A program made the translations under genes and the position numbers. From NCBI GenBank assembly GCA_049614485.1, contig JBMZDR010000001.1:200793-264792 (forward strand): a stretch of DNA of 64,000 nt, in the 5' to 3' direction. The notes under the pieces were generated by a model, which was given only the letters and a program-made list of their open reading frames with translations, did no database searches and was not told where the DNA came from. The DNA comes from GCA-2733415 sp049614485. Lineage in GTDB: Bacteria; Bacteroidota; Bacteroidia; Flavobacteriales; Flavobacteriaceae. This document shows, in pieces, positions 35,246 through 43,889 of the stretch (positions are counted from its first letter, which is position 1; every line of letters begins with the position of its first letter).

Positions 35246-35887
35246 TTACTTTACCCGGCTAATTGTTAAGCCATCTCTAATGGGTAGTAATACGGTTTCA
35301 ATTCTTGAATCTTCATTTAATAATTTATTGTAGTCCAACAACACTCGTGTTGATTCATCATTTGGTTTTAGAGGTTCTAAAACTTTACCACTCCACAATA
35401 CATTATCTGATAAAATAACGCCTCCAGTTTCCATCTTGTCAATTACAGTGTGAAAATAATTGACATAATTTGGTTTGTCTGCATCAATAAACACCAAATC
35501 AAATTTTTGAGTAAGTGTTGGGATAATGTTTATAGCTTGTCCAAGGTGTTGGTGTATTTGCTTGCCGTTACAAGATAGGTCAAAGTATTTTCGCTGAAAA
35601 TCTACCAACTCTTCATTAATGTCAATTGTGTGTAATTCACCATCAGATTGCATACCTTCTGCCAGGCATAAAGCAGAATAACCTGTATACGTTCCTATTT
35701 CTAGAATGTTCTTAGGGTTTATTAACTTAGAAATCATGCTTAAAATGCGTCCTTGAAAAGCACCGCTCAACATTCTAGGTTGTAAAATTTTTTGATACGT
35801 TTCACGAGTTAATTTTTGCAATAACTCAGGTTCTTGTTGTGAATGAGCAATTACATAATCGTCTAAGTTTTGCGGAATAAAATGCAT
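35246..35887 (-). CDS. O-methyltransferase (class I, COMT-like)
   Basis: A 213-residue SAM-dependent enzyme of the caffeoyl-CoA/catechol O-methyltransferase family. It has the family blocks NILEIGTYTGYSALCLAEGM (motif I), LHTIDINEEL, FDLVFIDADKPNYVNYFHTVID with the divalent-metal Asp residues, and GGVILSDNVLWSGKVL. Full length. Metal-dependent methyl transfer to a catechol-like hydroxyl is expected; the physiological substrate is not known. It lies just beyond the terminator of the kynurenine operon, but with its own candidate promoter in the terminator hairpin. Its stop is 1 bp after tatA's stop on the opposite strand. Confidence 0.93.
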   Translation of the reverse strand: MHFIPQNLDDYVIAHSQQEPELLQKLTRETYQKILQPRMLSGAFQGRILSMISKLINPKNILEIGTYTGYSALCLAEGMQSDGELHTIDINEELVDFQRKYFDLSCNGKQIHQHLGQAINIIPTLTQKFDLVFIDADKPNYVNYFHTVIDKMETGGVILSDNVLWSGKVLEPLKPNDESTRVLLDYNKLLNEDSRIETVLLPIRDGLTISRVK

Positions 35888-35904
35888 AAATTGATTAAGT
35901 TAAA

Positions 35905-35934
35905 AACCTCACAAATATAGAATAATGTGAGGTT
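35905..35934 (-). terminator. Terminator of the kynurenine operon with promoter in its loop
   Basis: Read on the minus strand: AACCTCAC, a 14-nt loop, GTGAGGTT and then a TTTTT run, 25 bp beyond the ACMSD-like stop. TATATTTG (35919-35912 on the minus strand), the -7 consensus, covers part of the loop and the first base of the 3' arm, 25 bp before the O-methyltransferase start. Confidence 0.75.
35912..35919 (-). promoter_or_regulatory. -7 element for the O-methyltransferase gene
   Basis: TATATTTG on the minus strand, an exact consensus, lying in the loop of the preceding terminator hairpin. No -33 TTG in the right place. Confidence 0.45.
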
Positions 35935-35959
35935 ATATATTTTATGATAATCGATTTAA

Positions 35960-37042
35960 TTAAGACAAGATCTTTTTTACCAAATCTTCTTTTGCTTTTT
36001 CATCATCTCCAAACAACCAGTTTAATACATTGTGTTCCCAAATATCATCATATTCTTTATCAGTAATTAAACCGCGTTCTTTTGCTAAATCTAATATTTT
36101 TCCTGGATAAGAAGATTGCGCGTCACTTTCCATTTCTCCTAATGGGTATGGGTCATCTAAGCCCATAATAACCTGTTTTGTTCCTTGGCGTTCAAATGTT
36201 AATTTCAAAGAATCCGTGTCATGTACCAAAGTGTCAAAATAAATATTCTTGTGTCCAACTGCCTTTCTAGGGTGGGTTTTTCCTTCGAATAAATCAGGTC
36301 TTCCGTCAAATCCTTGAATACGTCGTCCTAAATTCATTTGAGCTAATTGGCCACCGTGTGCAAAACATGTTCTAATGTTCGGGTAACGCTCTTGCATTCC
36401 ATTTAAGGTGTAAAAATGATAGGCATCACCACATTGAGCTAGCATCCAAACCAAATGAAAACGCCATGCTGTATTGGCTAATTTAATCATTTTGTCACCG
36501 TCATACGGATGTACTTCAATTGCTAGTTTATATTCATTAGCTAATTCAAAAATAGGATCGTTTTCTTCATCAAAAATACAACGCCACTGTCCAATAGAAT
36601 CCATGTAATGTGTTGGCAAACAAAGTACTCTCATGCCTAGTTCTTCAACACAACGTTTAATTTCCCATAAGGCGCCATTAATAAAACCAGGGTGAACAAC
36701 AAATCCGCAAGTAAACTTTGAAGGATGATTTTGTTGCACTTTAGCATTAAAATCATTCTGGAATTTCAAGGCATGCTTCATTTCTTCTAAACGCAAACCA
36801 TTTCCATACAATTGTGATAAATTTAGAACAACGGCATGGTCAATTTTATTACGTTCCATCCATCCTAATTTTTCATCTAAGAAAAAACTTGAGTCTGTAA
36901 CTGGACGTTTCCACCCTTTTTGTAACATATATTTACGTTCGTCATCTACCCAAAAAATTTCCTTGTCTTTTAAAAATTGAGGGATTTCTTCAGGGTAAGG
37001 CAGTAAATGCGAATGTCCGTTTATACGAATTTTTCTTTTCAT
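35960..37042 (-). CDS. 2-amino-3-carboxymuconate-6-semialdehyde decarboxylase-like amidohydrolase
   Basis: A 360-residue metal-dependent amidohydrolase of the ACMSD type. The N-terminal metal motif HSHLLP gives His9 and His11, HPYDGDKM and FAHGG supply further ligands and the catalytic His, and GLDDPYPLGE the final Asp. Such enzymes decarboxylate the product of 3-hydroxyanthranilate dioxygenase. The context settles the role: it is the last gene of a complete kynurenine-breakdown operon and starts 1 bp after haaO ends. Length is normal for bacterial ACMSD-like proteins. Confidence 0.9.
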   Translation of the reverse strand: MKRKIRINGHSHLLPYPEEIPQFLKDKEIFWVDDERKYMLQKGWKRPVTDSSFFLDEKLGWMERNKIDHAVVLNLSQLYGNGLRLEEMKHALKFQNDFNAKVQQNHPSKFTCGFVVHPGFINGALWEIKRCVEELGMRVLCLPTHYMDSIGQWRCIFDEENDPIFELANEYKLAIEVHPYDGDKMIKLANTAWRFHLVWMLAQCGDAYHFYTLNGMQERYPNIRTCFAHGGQLAQMNLGRRIQGFDGRPDLFEGKTHPRKAVGHKNIYFDTLVHDTDSLKLTFERQGTKQVIMGLDDPYPLGEMESDAQSSYPGKILDLAKERGLITDKEYDDIWEHNVLNWLFGDDEKAKEDLVKKILS

Positions 37043-37043
37043 G

Positions 37044-37574
37044 TTATGACACAGTTTTTTTAGATTCTTGCATTATTGTTCCGCATTTTGAACATGTACA
37101 CTTTTTAGTGTCATTATAGTATTTGTCAAAAATGATAGGCATATCTGTGACGATATTATCTAAAGCAAACTCTTCTCTATATAGAGGTGAGTTACAATTT
37201 TCACAATACCATTCTAAAGCATCTAAAACACCTTCTGCTCTTGGCATTTCAATAACTAGGCCAACAGTATTAGCTGCACGTTGCGGTGAGTGAGGAACTT
37301 TTCCTGGTAATAAATAAATATCACCTTCTTTAATATGAACATCTTTTTGTTGGCCATTATCTATGATTTTTAAAACCATATCGCCTTCTACTTGGTAGAA
37401 GAATTCTGGCGTTTCATTATAATGGTAATCTTTTCGGCTATTTGGGCCACCAACAACCATAACGATGTATTCACCATCATTCCACACACACTTATTTCCA
37501 ACAGGTGGTTTTAATAAATGACGGTTTTCATCTATCCAAGCTTTAAAATTTAAAGGTGAAACTAATTTACTCAT
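37044..37574 (-). CDS. 3-hydroxyanthranilate 3,4-dioxygenase
   Basis: A 176-residue iron-dependent cupin that opens the ring of 3-hydroxyanthranilate to give 2-amino-3-carboxymuconate semialdehyde. Iron ligands are in the RKDYHYNETPEFFYQVEGDM region (His, Glu) and LPGKVPHSPQR (His). The bacterial-type C-terminal rubredoxin-like cysteines are present: CENC and CTCSKCG. Known as nbaC or haaO in other bacteria. Spacing of 1 bp to the ACMSD-like gene implies coupling. Full length. Confidence 0.95.
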   Translation of the reverse strand: MSKLVSPLNFKAWIDENRHLLKPPVGNKCVWNDGEYIVMVVGGPNSRKDYHYNETPEFFYQVEGDMVLKIIDNGQQKDVHIKEGDIYLLPGKVPHSPQRAANTVGLVIEMPRAEGVLDALEWYCENCNSPLYREEFALDNIVTDMPIIFDKYYNDTKKCTCSKCGTIMQESKKTVS

Positions 37575-37626
37575 GATGGGTTGTATTAATGATTTATAAA
37601 GTTACTTAAAACTATTGAATTATTTT

Positions 37627-38406
37627 TTAAAGTGATTTTGTTCTTCCACCATCAACAGGAACGTTTATTCCGTTTATATATGAAGCGGCTTCTGATGCTA
37701 AGAATACAATGGCATTTGCAATTTCTTCTGGTTGTGCAAAGCGTTTTGCAGGAATGTCGTTTTTCATTGCATTTGAAACCTCTTCGAATGATTGACCTGT
37801 TTTTTCAGCTTTATTGGTAATAATTTGTTTTAAACGCTCAGTGCCAGTTGCGCCTGGGAGTACATTGTTTACTGTTATCCCGAAACTTCCTAATTCACCA
37901 GCTAATGTTTTAGACCAGTTGGCTACTGCGCCTCTAATTGTGTTAGATACGCCTAAACCTGCTAATGGTTGTTTAACAGAAGTAGAAATGATGTTGATGA
38001 TTCTTCCGTAGCCAGCTTCTTTCATGGCAGGAACTACAGCCTGAACTAAAATGTGATTGCATTTTAAATGTTGCGTAAACGCACTTTCAAATTCATCTAA
38101 TGACGCATTAAATACTGGTCCTCCTGCTGGTCCTCCAGTATTGTTAATCAAAATATGAAATGTTTGATTAGCAGTATTTAATTTTGATTGTAAGTCAGTT
38201 GGGTTTTGAAAATCAGCAACTATGTAATTGTGCTGTTGCCCGTTTGACGTAGATAATTCGCTCAAAACAGCTTTTAATTTCGTTTCGTTACGAGCAATTA
38301 AAGTTACTGTCGTTCCTAACTCTGCTAATTGTAAAGCGGTTGCTTTTCCAATTCCTTGTGTACTTCCGCAAACTAATGCGTTTTTATTATTTAAATTAAA
38401 ATTCAT
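37627..38406 (-). CDS. SDR family NAD(P)-dependent oxidoreductase
   Basis: A 259-residue short-chain dehydrogenase: cofactor motif ALVCGSTQGIGKATAL (the TGxxxGxG equivalent, here GSTQGIG), the NTGG block, a Ser in IINIISTSVKQP and the VNNVLPGATGTER segment. The catalytic Tyr-x-x-x-Lys is not in the ordinary form: the position after the Ser region reads GLGVSNTIRGAVANWSKTLAGEL, where the usual Tyr appears replaced by Asn/Ser. This could be an atypical SDR. It sits inside the kynurenine operon; its reaction there is unclear, perhaps handling a muconate-derived intermediate. Inference only. Confidence 0.85.
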   Translation of the reverse strand: MNFNLNNKNALVCGSTQGIGKATALQLAELGTTVTLIARNETKLKAVLSELSTSNGQQHNYIVADFQNPTDLQSKLNTANQTFHILINNTGGPAGGPVFNASLDEFESAFTQHLKCNHILVQAVVPAMKEAGYGRIINIISTSVKQPLAGLGVSNTIRGAVANWSKTLAGELGSFGITVNNVLPGATGTERLKQIITNKAEKTGQSFEEVSNAMKNDIPAKRFAQPEEIANAIVFLASEAASYINGINVPVDGGRTKSL

Positions 38407-38454
38407 GTTTATAATTTTATAAGATGTCGTTTAAAAATGGCACATTTATTTTTT

Positions 38455-39897
38455 TTAATATTTGATGCATATATTTTTTGGTTCCGTGAAAAAGCGTAGT
38501 GCTTCAACACCACCTTCTCGGCCAACACCTGAATCTTTCATGCCGCCAAATGGTGTGCGTAAATCACGCATTAACCAGGTGTTAATCCATACAATTCCTG
38601 CATGTAGATTTTTTGCTAAGTGCATGCTTCGTGTGAGGTTGTTTGTCCAAATAGTACTTGAGAGTCCGTATTTTACATCATTTGCTAAAGCTAAAGCTTC
38701 GTCATCTGAATCAAAGGGCATTATGGTTACTACTGGGCCAAAAATTTCTTCCTGATTTAACCTGCAGTTGGCATCGGTAACTTCAATAATGGTAGGTTCT
38801 AAATAGTAACCGTTTTCAAGACCGTTAACAGTCACATAATTTCCGCCACATAATACAGTGCCGCCTTCTTGTTCTGCACTATCAATGTATGATTTTACTT
38901 TTTTAAGATGAGGTTTTGATACTAATGCACCAATATTAGTATCCGAATTCATTGGGTTTCCAACTTTAAGTGCTTTTGTTCTCGCTATAAAATCAGTTTT
39001 AAATTTGTTGTAAATGCTACGTTCTACAAATATTCTTGAGCCACATAGACATATTTGACCTTGATTTGCAAAGCTCGATTTTAAGGTAACGTTTAGCATT
39101 TTTTCATAATCACAATCTGCGAAAATCAAATTTGGATTTTTCCCGCCTAACTCTAATGATAATTTCTTAAACATCGGTGCAGCAGTTCGAGCAATGCTTG
39201 CTCCAGTAGCTGTTCCTCCAGTAAATGAAATGGCTTTAATTTTTTCGTGTTCAACAATGGCTTGACCAGTAGTATGACCTAAGCCGTGAACGATATTTAA
39301 AACCCCTTTTGGTAGTCCTGCTTTTGTACAAATGTCAGCTAATAGGTATGCTGTCATGGGAGTGACTTCGCTAGGTTTTGCAACTACAGTGTTCCCTGTG
39401 GCCAGCGCTGGAGCTATTTTCCAAGAAAATAAGTATAAGGGTAAATTCCATGGCGAAATGCATCCAACAACACCAATAGAGTTTCTTAAAGTGAAATTAA
39501 AGGCGTTTAAACCAACACTTTCATGAGATTCACTTGAAAACTGTGTAATGGCATTTGCGAAAAACTGAAAATTACTAGACGCTCTTGGTATGTCTACAGT
39601 TTTAGCAAGACTTAATGGTTTTCCGTTATCTTGAGCTTCTGCTTCTGCAAAACGCTCAAGGTTAACTTCAATTAATGTGGCAATTTTAGAAAGGATTTTA
39701 CTTCTATAATCTAAGGTTGTATTTGACCATTCTGGAAAAGCATTTGCAGCAGCTTGGTACGCTTCCTCAACATCATCAGAAGATGAATTAGGAATTAGAC
39801 TATATACGGTTCCATTTGAAGGGTTGTAATTGTCTAGCCACTCATTGTTTTTCGGTGCTTTAAATTCTCCGTTGATGTAGTTTAGTATTTTTTTCAT
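38455..39897 (-). CDS. Aldehyde dehydrogenase, probable 2-aminomuconic semialdehyde dehydrogenase
   Basis: A 480-residue NAD(P)+-dependent ALDH with an intact active site: SPWNLPLY and AKPSEVTP for cofactor, the general base Glu in LSLELGGKNP and the catalytic Cys in NQGQICLCGSR (QGQICLC). A family opening MKKILNYINGEFKAP and C-terminal PFGGMKDSGVGREGG are typical of the 2-hydroxymuconic/2-aminomuconic semialdehyde dehydrogenases. Its place between the IclR regulator and the ring-cleavage genes argues for oxidation of 2-aminomuconate 6-semialdehyde. Normal length. Substrate is inferred from context. Confidence 0.9.
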   Translation of the reverse strand: MKKILNYINGEFKAPKNNEWLDNYNPSNGTVYSLIPNSSSDDVEEAYQAAANAFPEWSNTTLDYRSKILSKIATLIEVNLERFAEAEAQDNGKPLSLAKTVDIPRASSNFQFFANAITQFSSESHESVGLNAFNFTLRNSIGVVGCISPWNLPLYLFSWKIAPALATGNTVVAKPSEVTPMTAYLLADICTKAGLPKGVLNIVHGLGHTTGQAIVEHEKIKAISFTGGTATGASIARTAAPMFKKLSLELGGKNPNLIFADCDYEKMLNVTLKSSFANQGQICLCGSRIFVERSIYNKFKTDFIARTKALKVGNPMNSDTNIGALVSKPHLKKVKSYIDSAEQEGGTVLCGGNYVTVNGLENGYYLEPTIIEVTDANCRLNQEEIFGPVVTIMPFDSDDEALALANDVKYGLSSTIWTNNLTRSMHLAKNLHAGIVWINTWLMRDLRTPFGGMKDSGVGREGGVEALRFFTEPKNICIKY

Positions 39898-39902
39898 AAT
39901 TA

Positions 39903-40664
39903 CTAACTAAAAATTAATTTTAACTGTTGTGCAGTGTGTTTTAAATCGTCTGTATATGTTTGAATGTCATCTTCGTTAAACCGTGCTGATGGTCCAGAGG
40001 TGCTAATTGCAGCAATAAATTGCCCTTGATTATTACATACTGGTACGGCTACACAAACAAGTCCTATTTCGTTTTCTTCCATATCAAGGGCAAAACCTTG
40101 TTGTTTAATTTTTTCAATTTCTTGAATCAATTTTTTAGAATTTGTAATGGTATGTTCCGTTACTCGTTGTAGTACGGTATCCTTAATTACTGTTTTATAA
40201 TTTGGCTCAGCAAAAGCCAACATTGTTTTTCCTAAAGCTGTGCAGTGTAAGGCCTTTTCACTTCCGATTTGAGAATTGATTTGCAAATCATGCCTACCAA
40301 CAACTTTATCTAAAAAGTAGACTTTATGATTTTTATATATGGCTAAATGTGCTGTTTCGCCAGCTTGTTTCGCTAAAGCTTCCATGTGTGGTTTTGCTTT
40401 AGCAATAAAGTTTTTGTTGATAGATACTTTTTGTCCGAGTTCAAATAATTTTAATCCTAAACGGTATTTTCCATTTTCAGAATTTTGTTGAATGACGTTT
40501 AAAGCTTCCATTGTGGCTAACATTCTGTATACAGCACTTTTATTGGTTCCCATTTTATGAGCCAATTCTGTAACGCCAAGTTCCTGAACATCAGTGCTGA
40601 AGCAGTCCAGAATATGAAATGCTTTCGCTACAGAGGTGTTTAATATTTTTTTTGTTGTACTCAA
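39903..40664 (-). CDS. IclR family transcriptional regulator
   Basis: A 253-residue regulator: N-terminal winged helix (VAKAFHILDCFSTDVQELGVTELAHKMGTNKSAVYRMLATMEALN) and a C-terminal effector-binding domain (EENEIGLVCVAVPVCNNQGQFIAAISTSGPSARF). It begins with TTG, not ATG: the codon at 40664-40662 fits the expected start ahead of the winged helix, and no ATG is available upstream of the helix. Lying within the kynurenine operon, it most likely senses a pathway intermediate and controls its own operon. Whether it acts as repressor or activator is unknown. Confidence 0.92.
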   Translation of the reverse strand: MSTTKKILNTSVAKAFHILDCFSTDVQELGVTELAHKMGTNKSAVYRMLATMEALNVIQQNSENGKYRLGLKLFELGQKVSINKNFIAKAKPHMEALAKQAGETAHLAIYKNHKVYFLDKVVGRHDLQINSQIGSEKALHCTALGKTMLAFAEPNYKTVIKDTVLQRVTEHTITNSKKLIQEIEKIKQQGFALDMEENEIGLVCVAVPVCNNQGQFIAAISTSGPSARFNEDDIQTYTDDLKHTAQQLKLIFS

Positions 40665-41081
40665 TTAGTTAACTTTTTTATAAGCCACCACTTTAATTTC
40701 TATTAATAAATGCGGATGTGGTAATTGGTGTACGGCAACAGTTGTACGTGTAGGGCCGTCATAATCAAAGTGTTCAGCGTACACTTTGTTGTAACCTCCA
40801 AAATCATTCATGTTTACTAGAAAAGTAGTTACATCTACAATATCTTTTAAACTAGCGCCTTCTTCTTTTAAAATATCATTGATGTTGTCTAAAACCGCTT
40901 TTGTTTGCGCTTTAATATCTAGGTTGGTAGTTCCGAATTCATCAACATCAACACCAACAAATGAATTGTCTGGTCGTCTAGAGCTTGTTCCTGATACGTA
41001 TATAAAATCACCAACACGCTTCACATGTGGGAATTTTCCTCTTGGTGTTGCTTTTCCTTGTATTAATTTTCCTTTATTCAT
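40665..41081 (-). CDS. RidA family protein, probable 2-aminomuconate deaminase
   Basis: A 138-residue RidA/YjgF/YER057c-UK114 protein: GKATPRGKFPHVKRVGDFIYVSGTSSR, LDNINDILKEEGASLKDIVDVTTFLVNMNDFGGYNKVYAEHF, and GPTRTTVAVHQLPHPHLLIEIKVVAY, with the conserved Arg in the last block (PTRTTV). RidA hydrolyses reactive enamine/imine intermediates. In other bacteria a RidA-like protein serves as 2-aminomuconate deaminase; the position within this pathway operon makes that role likely here. It ends immediately before the TTG start of the IclR gene. Confidence 0.9.
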   Translation of the reverse strand: MNKGKLIQGKATPRGKFPHVKRVGDFIYVSGTSSRRPDNSFVGVDVDEFGTTNLDIKAQTKAVLDNINDILKEEGASLKDIVDVTTFLVNMNDFGGYNKVYAEHFDYDGPTRTTVAVHQLPHPHLLIEIKVVAYKKVN

Positions 41082-41088
41082 GATGTGA

Positions 41089-42501
41089 TTATTTTAAACC
41101 TGCTATTTTATCTTCCGATAAAATTTCATTTGTTTCTTGTTGTATTTTTTTAAGCACGACTTTTAATTCGTCTTTGGTCATATCATGACTGGTAGCGATA
41201 TCTTTATCGGCAATCATATTTAAAAGTGCTTTGTCTTGAGCACGACCAATTTTCATGGCTTTTGCATAATTGATATTTTCATTAAACGTCACCATTGAGT
41301 ATTTGGAAAAATATTCCGTTGGGAAGGTTTTTTCTAAACTCATTTCCAACCCTCTTTTTTCTTTAAAAATAGGATTAGCCACATGGTCTCTCATTTCATA
41401 ATAATTATCAATAGCTAAATCTGCAATAGCATCGGTGTCTTCTTTTCTAGCATTTTGATATGCTTTAAAAGTGGCATTCCAATTGCCAGTATGATCATCT
41501 AAAATACTGTCAAAAACAACAACATCTTCAAATGATGCGTTCATACCTTGTCCGTAAAACGGCACAATGGCGTGAGCAGCGTCTCCCATTAATAACGTTT
41601 GTCCGTTGTGTTGCCATGGGCTACATTTTACAGTTCCTAAAGATCCTGTTGGGTTGCCAAAGAATTCTTTATCTAAATCAGGAATTAACGTTAAAGCATC
41701 TGGGAATTGTGTTTCAAAAAACTCGGTTACTTTTTCAATTGTAGTTAAGTTATTGAAATTATAGTCGCCTTCATCATAAGATAAAAATAAGGTTACTGTA
41801 AAACTACCATCTAAATTTGGTAGGGCAATTAACATGTATTGCCCACGTGGCCAAATATGTAAATGTTCTTTACTTATTTGATGATTGCCAATTTTATCAG
41901 CTGGTATTTCTAATTCTTTATAACCGTGAGTTAAATACTCTTGTGCATAACTGAATAGAAATTTCTTCTCTAAATAATAGCTTTTACGTAAAGCAGATCC
42001 TGCGCCATCTGTACCGAAAATAACATCAGCAGTACACTCTTTCACTTCATTTGTTAGATAACATTTAAAGCTTGCAGTATTTGCTTCTAAATTGACATGT
42101 GTACATTTTTTATTAAAATGAATCGTGACATTTTCATGTTGTTCTGCTTCATCTAATAATACGGCGTTTAAGCCTCCTCTTGAAATAGAATTGATATATT
42201 CGTTATCTCTTCCTGAATAATTTGAGCTGAATGTATTGCCTTCAATATCATGAATTAAACGTCCGAACATAGGAATGCATAAAGGTGTTACTTTATTTTC
42301 AACACCTACTAATCGCATCGCTTTTAGTCCTCTGTCAGATAAGGCCAAATTGATTGATCGCCCAGCGGAAATGTCTGTTGTTCTTAAGTCAGGTCTGCTT
42401 TCGTATAAATCAACTTTAAAGCCGCGTTGTGCTAAGCGTAATGCTAGTAATGAGCCACATAAACCTGCGCCAATGATTAATATATTTTCTTGTTGAGCCA
42501 T
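41089..42501 (-). CDS. kmo: Kynurenine 3-monooxygenase
   Basis: A 470-residue flavoprotein hydroxylase that turns L-kynurenine into 3-hydroxykynurenine using NADPH and O2. FAD-binding motifs: the N-terminal IIGAGLCGSLLALRLAQRG (GxGxxG), the DG-like segment FGTDGAGSALR and the GD motif MGDAAHAIVPFYGQGMNASFED. SAGRSINLALSDRG is diagnostic of this family. No C-terminal membrane anchor is evident, unlike the mitochondrial forms. It begins at the TAATG junction, overlapping the kynU stop by one base, so translation is coupled. Confidence 0.96.
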   Translation of the reverse strand: MAQQENILIIGAGLCGSLLALRLAQRGFKVDLYESRPDLRTTDISAGRSINLALSDRGLKAMRLVGVENKVTPLCIPMFGRLIHDIEGNTFSSNYSGRDNEYINSISRGGLNAVLLDEAEQHENVTIHFNKKCTHVNLEANTASFKCYLTNEVKECTADVIFGTDGAGSALRKSYYLEKKFLFSYAQEYLTHGYKELEIPADKIGNHQISKEHLHIWPRGQYMLIALPNLDGSFTVTLFLSYDEGDYNFNNLTTIEKVTEFFETQFPDALTLIPDLDKEFFGNPTGSLGTVKCSPWQHNGQTLLMGDAAHAIVPFYGQGMNASFEDVVVFDSILDDHTGNWNATFKAYQNARKEDTDAIADLAIDNYYEMRDHVANPIFKEKRGLEMSLEKTFPTEYFSKYSMVTFNENINYAKAMKIGRAQDKALLNMIADKDIATSHDMTKDELKVVLKKIQQETNEILSEDKIAGLK

Positions 42502-43769
42502 TACAATAGTGTTTTTAATTTTTCTACCATTTTAAATACGTCTTCAAATGAATTGTACATTGGTACAGGGGCACAACGAATAACGTCAGGTTCACGCCAA
42601 TCTGTTATAATATGATTATCTGTTAACGCTTTGTGTAAACTCTTATCGGCATTTTTTACTTGAACTGATAGTTGACAACCTCTTTCTTTTGGGTTAGTAG
42701 GGGTAATTATTTTTATTCTATCTGTTTCAATTTGATTGATTAAGAATTCAAAATAACCAGTTAATTGTTCTGATTTTTCTCTTAATGCCGTCATCCCAAC
42801 TTTTGTAAACATGTCTAATGAGGCTTTAATTGCTGCCATAGATAGGATAGGAGGGTTGCTCAATTGATAACCTTCTGCACCTGGAATGATATCTAACTCC
42901 TGACGCATATTGAAACGTGTGCTTTTATTGTGACTCCACCACCCAGAGAATTTATTTAACGCTTTATTGTGTGCATGTTTTTCATGAACAAATAATCCTC
43001 CTAAACTTCCTGGTCCAGAATTTAAGTATTTATAAGTGCACCACGCCGCAAAATCTACACCTGATTCATGAAGTTCTGGAGAAATATTTCCAGCACCATG
43101 TGCTAAATCTATCCCAACCATACAGTTTTTTGCATGACCTAATTCAGCTATTTTTTTAAGGTCTAAATATTGCCCTGTATAATAGTTGACTCCACCAATT
43201 AGTAATAAGGCAATGTCATCCCCTTGGGTATTAAGAATTTCTTCTAAATCTTCCATGCGCAGCAGCTCTTCTCCTTGACGTGGCGTCCATTCAATGACAC
43301 CTTCTTTTGGATCAAAGCCATGAAAACGCAATTGAGATTCAACAGCATAACGATCTGAGGGAAATGCATCAGATTCAATCACGATTTTATATTTTGTTTT
43401 AGTAGGTTGGTAAAATGAGACCATCAACAAGTGTAAATTTGTTGTTAAGGTATTCATTGTAACTACTTCAATAGGTTTTGCACCAACAATTTTAGCCATT
43501 GCTTCGGTTAAAAACTCATGGTAAGGCATCCATGGGTTTTTTGCTTCAAAGTGTCCTTCCACACCAAAGTTAGCCCAGTCTTTTAATTCTTGATTAATGT
43601 ATTCTTTTGTTGATTTAGGTTGAAGTCCTAATGAGTTTCCGCACATGTAAATCCAATCATTCCCGTCTTTATCTTTTGGAATATGAAATTCATCACGTAA
43701 GTGCGCAATTTTATCGTTTTTATCTAAGTTTTTTGCAAAGTCTAAATTCGCTTGAAATGGTGTTGACAT
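42501..43769 (-). CDS. kynU: Kynureninase
   Basis: A 422-residue PLP enzyme that cleaves 3-hydroxykynurenine to 3-hydroxyanthranilate and alanine. The PLP lysine is K247 in CTYKYLNSGPGSLGG. Other blocks: YMCGNSLGLQP, TNLHLLMVSFYQPT, GVDFAAW, FSGWWSHN and GAEGYQLSNPPI. Normal length. First gene of an eight-gene minus-strand operon, with a promoter match just upstream. Confidence 0.96.
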   Translation of the reverse strand: MSTPFQANLDFAKNLDKNDKIAHLRDEFHIPKDKDGNDWIYMCGNSLGLQPKSTKEYINQELKDWANFGVEGHFEAKNPWMPYHEFLTEAMAKIVGAKPIEVVTMNTLTTNLHLLMVSFYQPTKTKYKIVIESDAFPSDRYAVESQLRFHGFDPKEGVIEWTPRQGEELLRMEDLEEILNTQGDDIALLLIGGVNYYTGQYLDLKKIAELGHAKNCMVGIDLAHGAGNISPELHESGVDFAAWCTYKYLNSGPGSLGGLFVHEKHAHNKALNKFSGWWSHNKSTRFNMRQELDIIPGAEGYQLSNPPILSMAAIKASLDMFTKVGMTALREKSEQLTGYFEFLINQIETDRIKIITPTNPKERGCQLSVQVKNADKSLHKALTDNHIITDWREPDVIRCAPVPMYNSFEDVFKMVEKLKTLL

Positions 43770-43802
43770 TACTATTGTTTTAATAATTGAAACAGTGTTT
43801 TA

Positions 43803-43834
43803 CAAATTTAATAAAAATAAATGAGATACTGCAA
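43803..43834 (-). promoter_or_regulatory. Promoter of the kynurenine operon
   Basis: On the minus strand: TTG (43834-43832), a 21-nt spacer, TAAATTTG (43810-43803), about 34 bp before the kynU ATG. Its -33 half lies under the first codons of the upstream divergent histidine-kinase reading frame, which supports a later start for that gene. Confidence 0.6.
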
Positions 43835-43889
43835 TAGTAGATGGTTTGATTATAACCCCTTAAATATTAATGTTGTATATTTAAAACAG

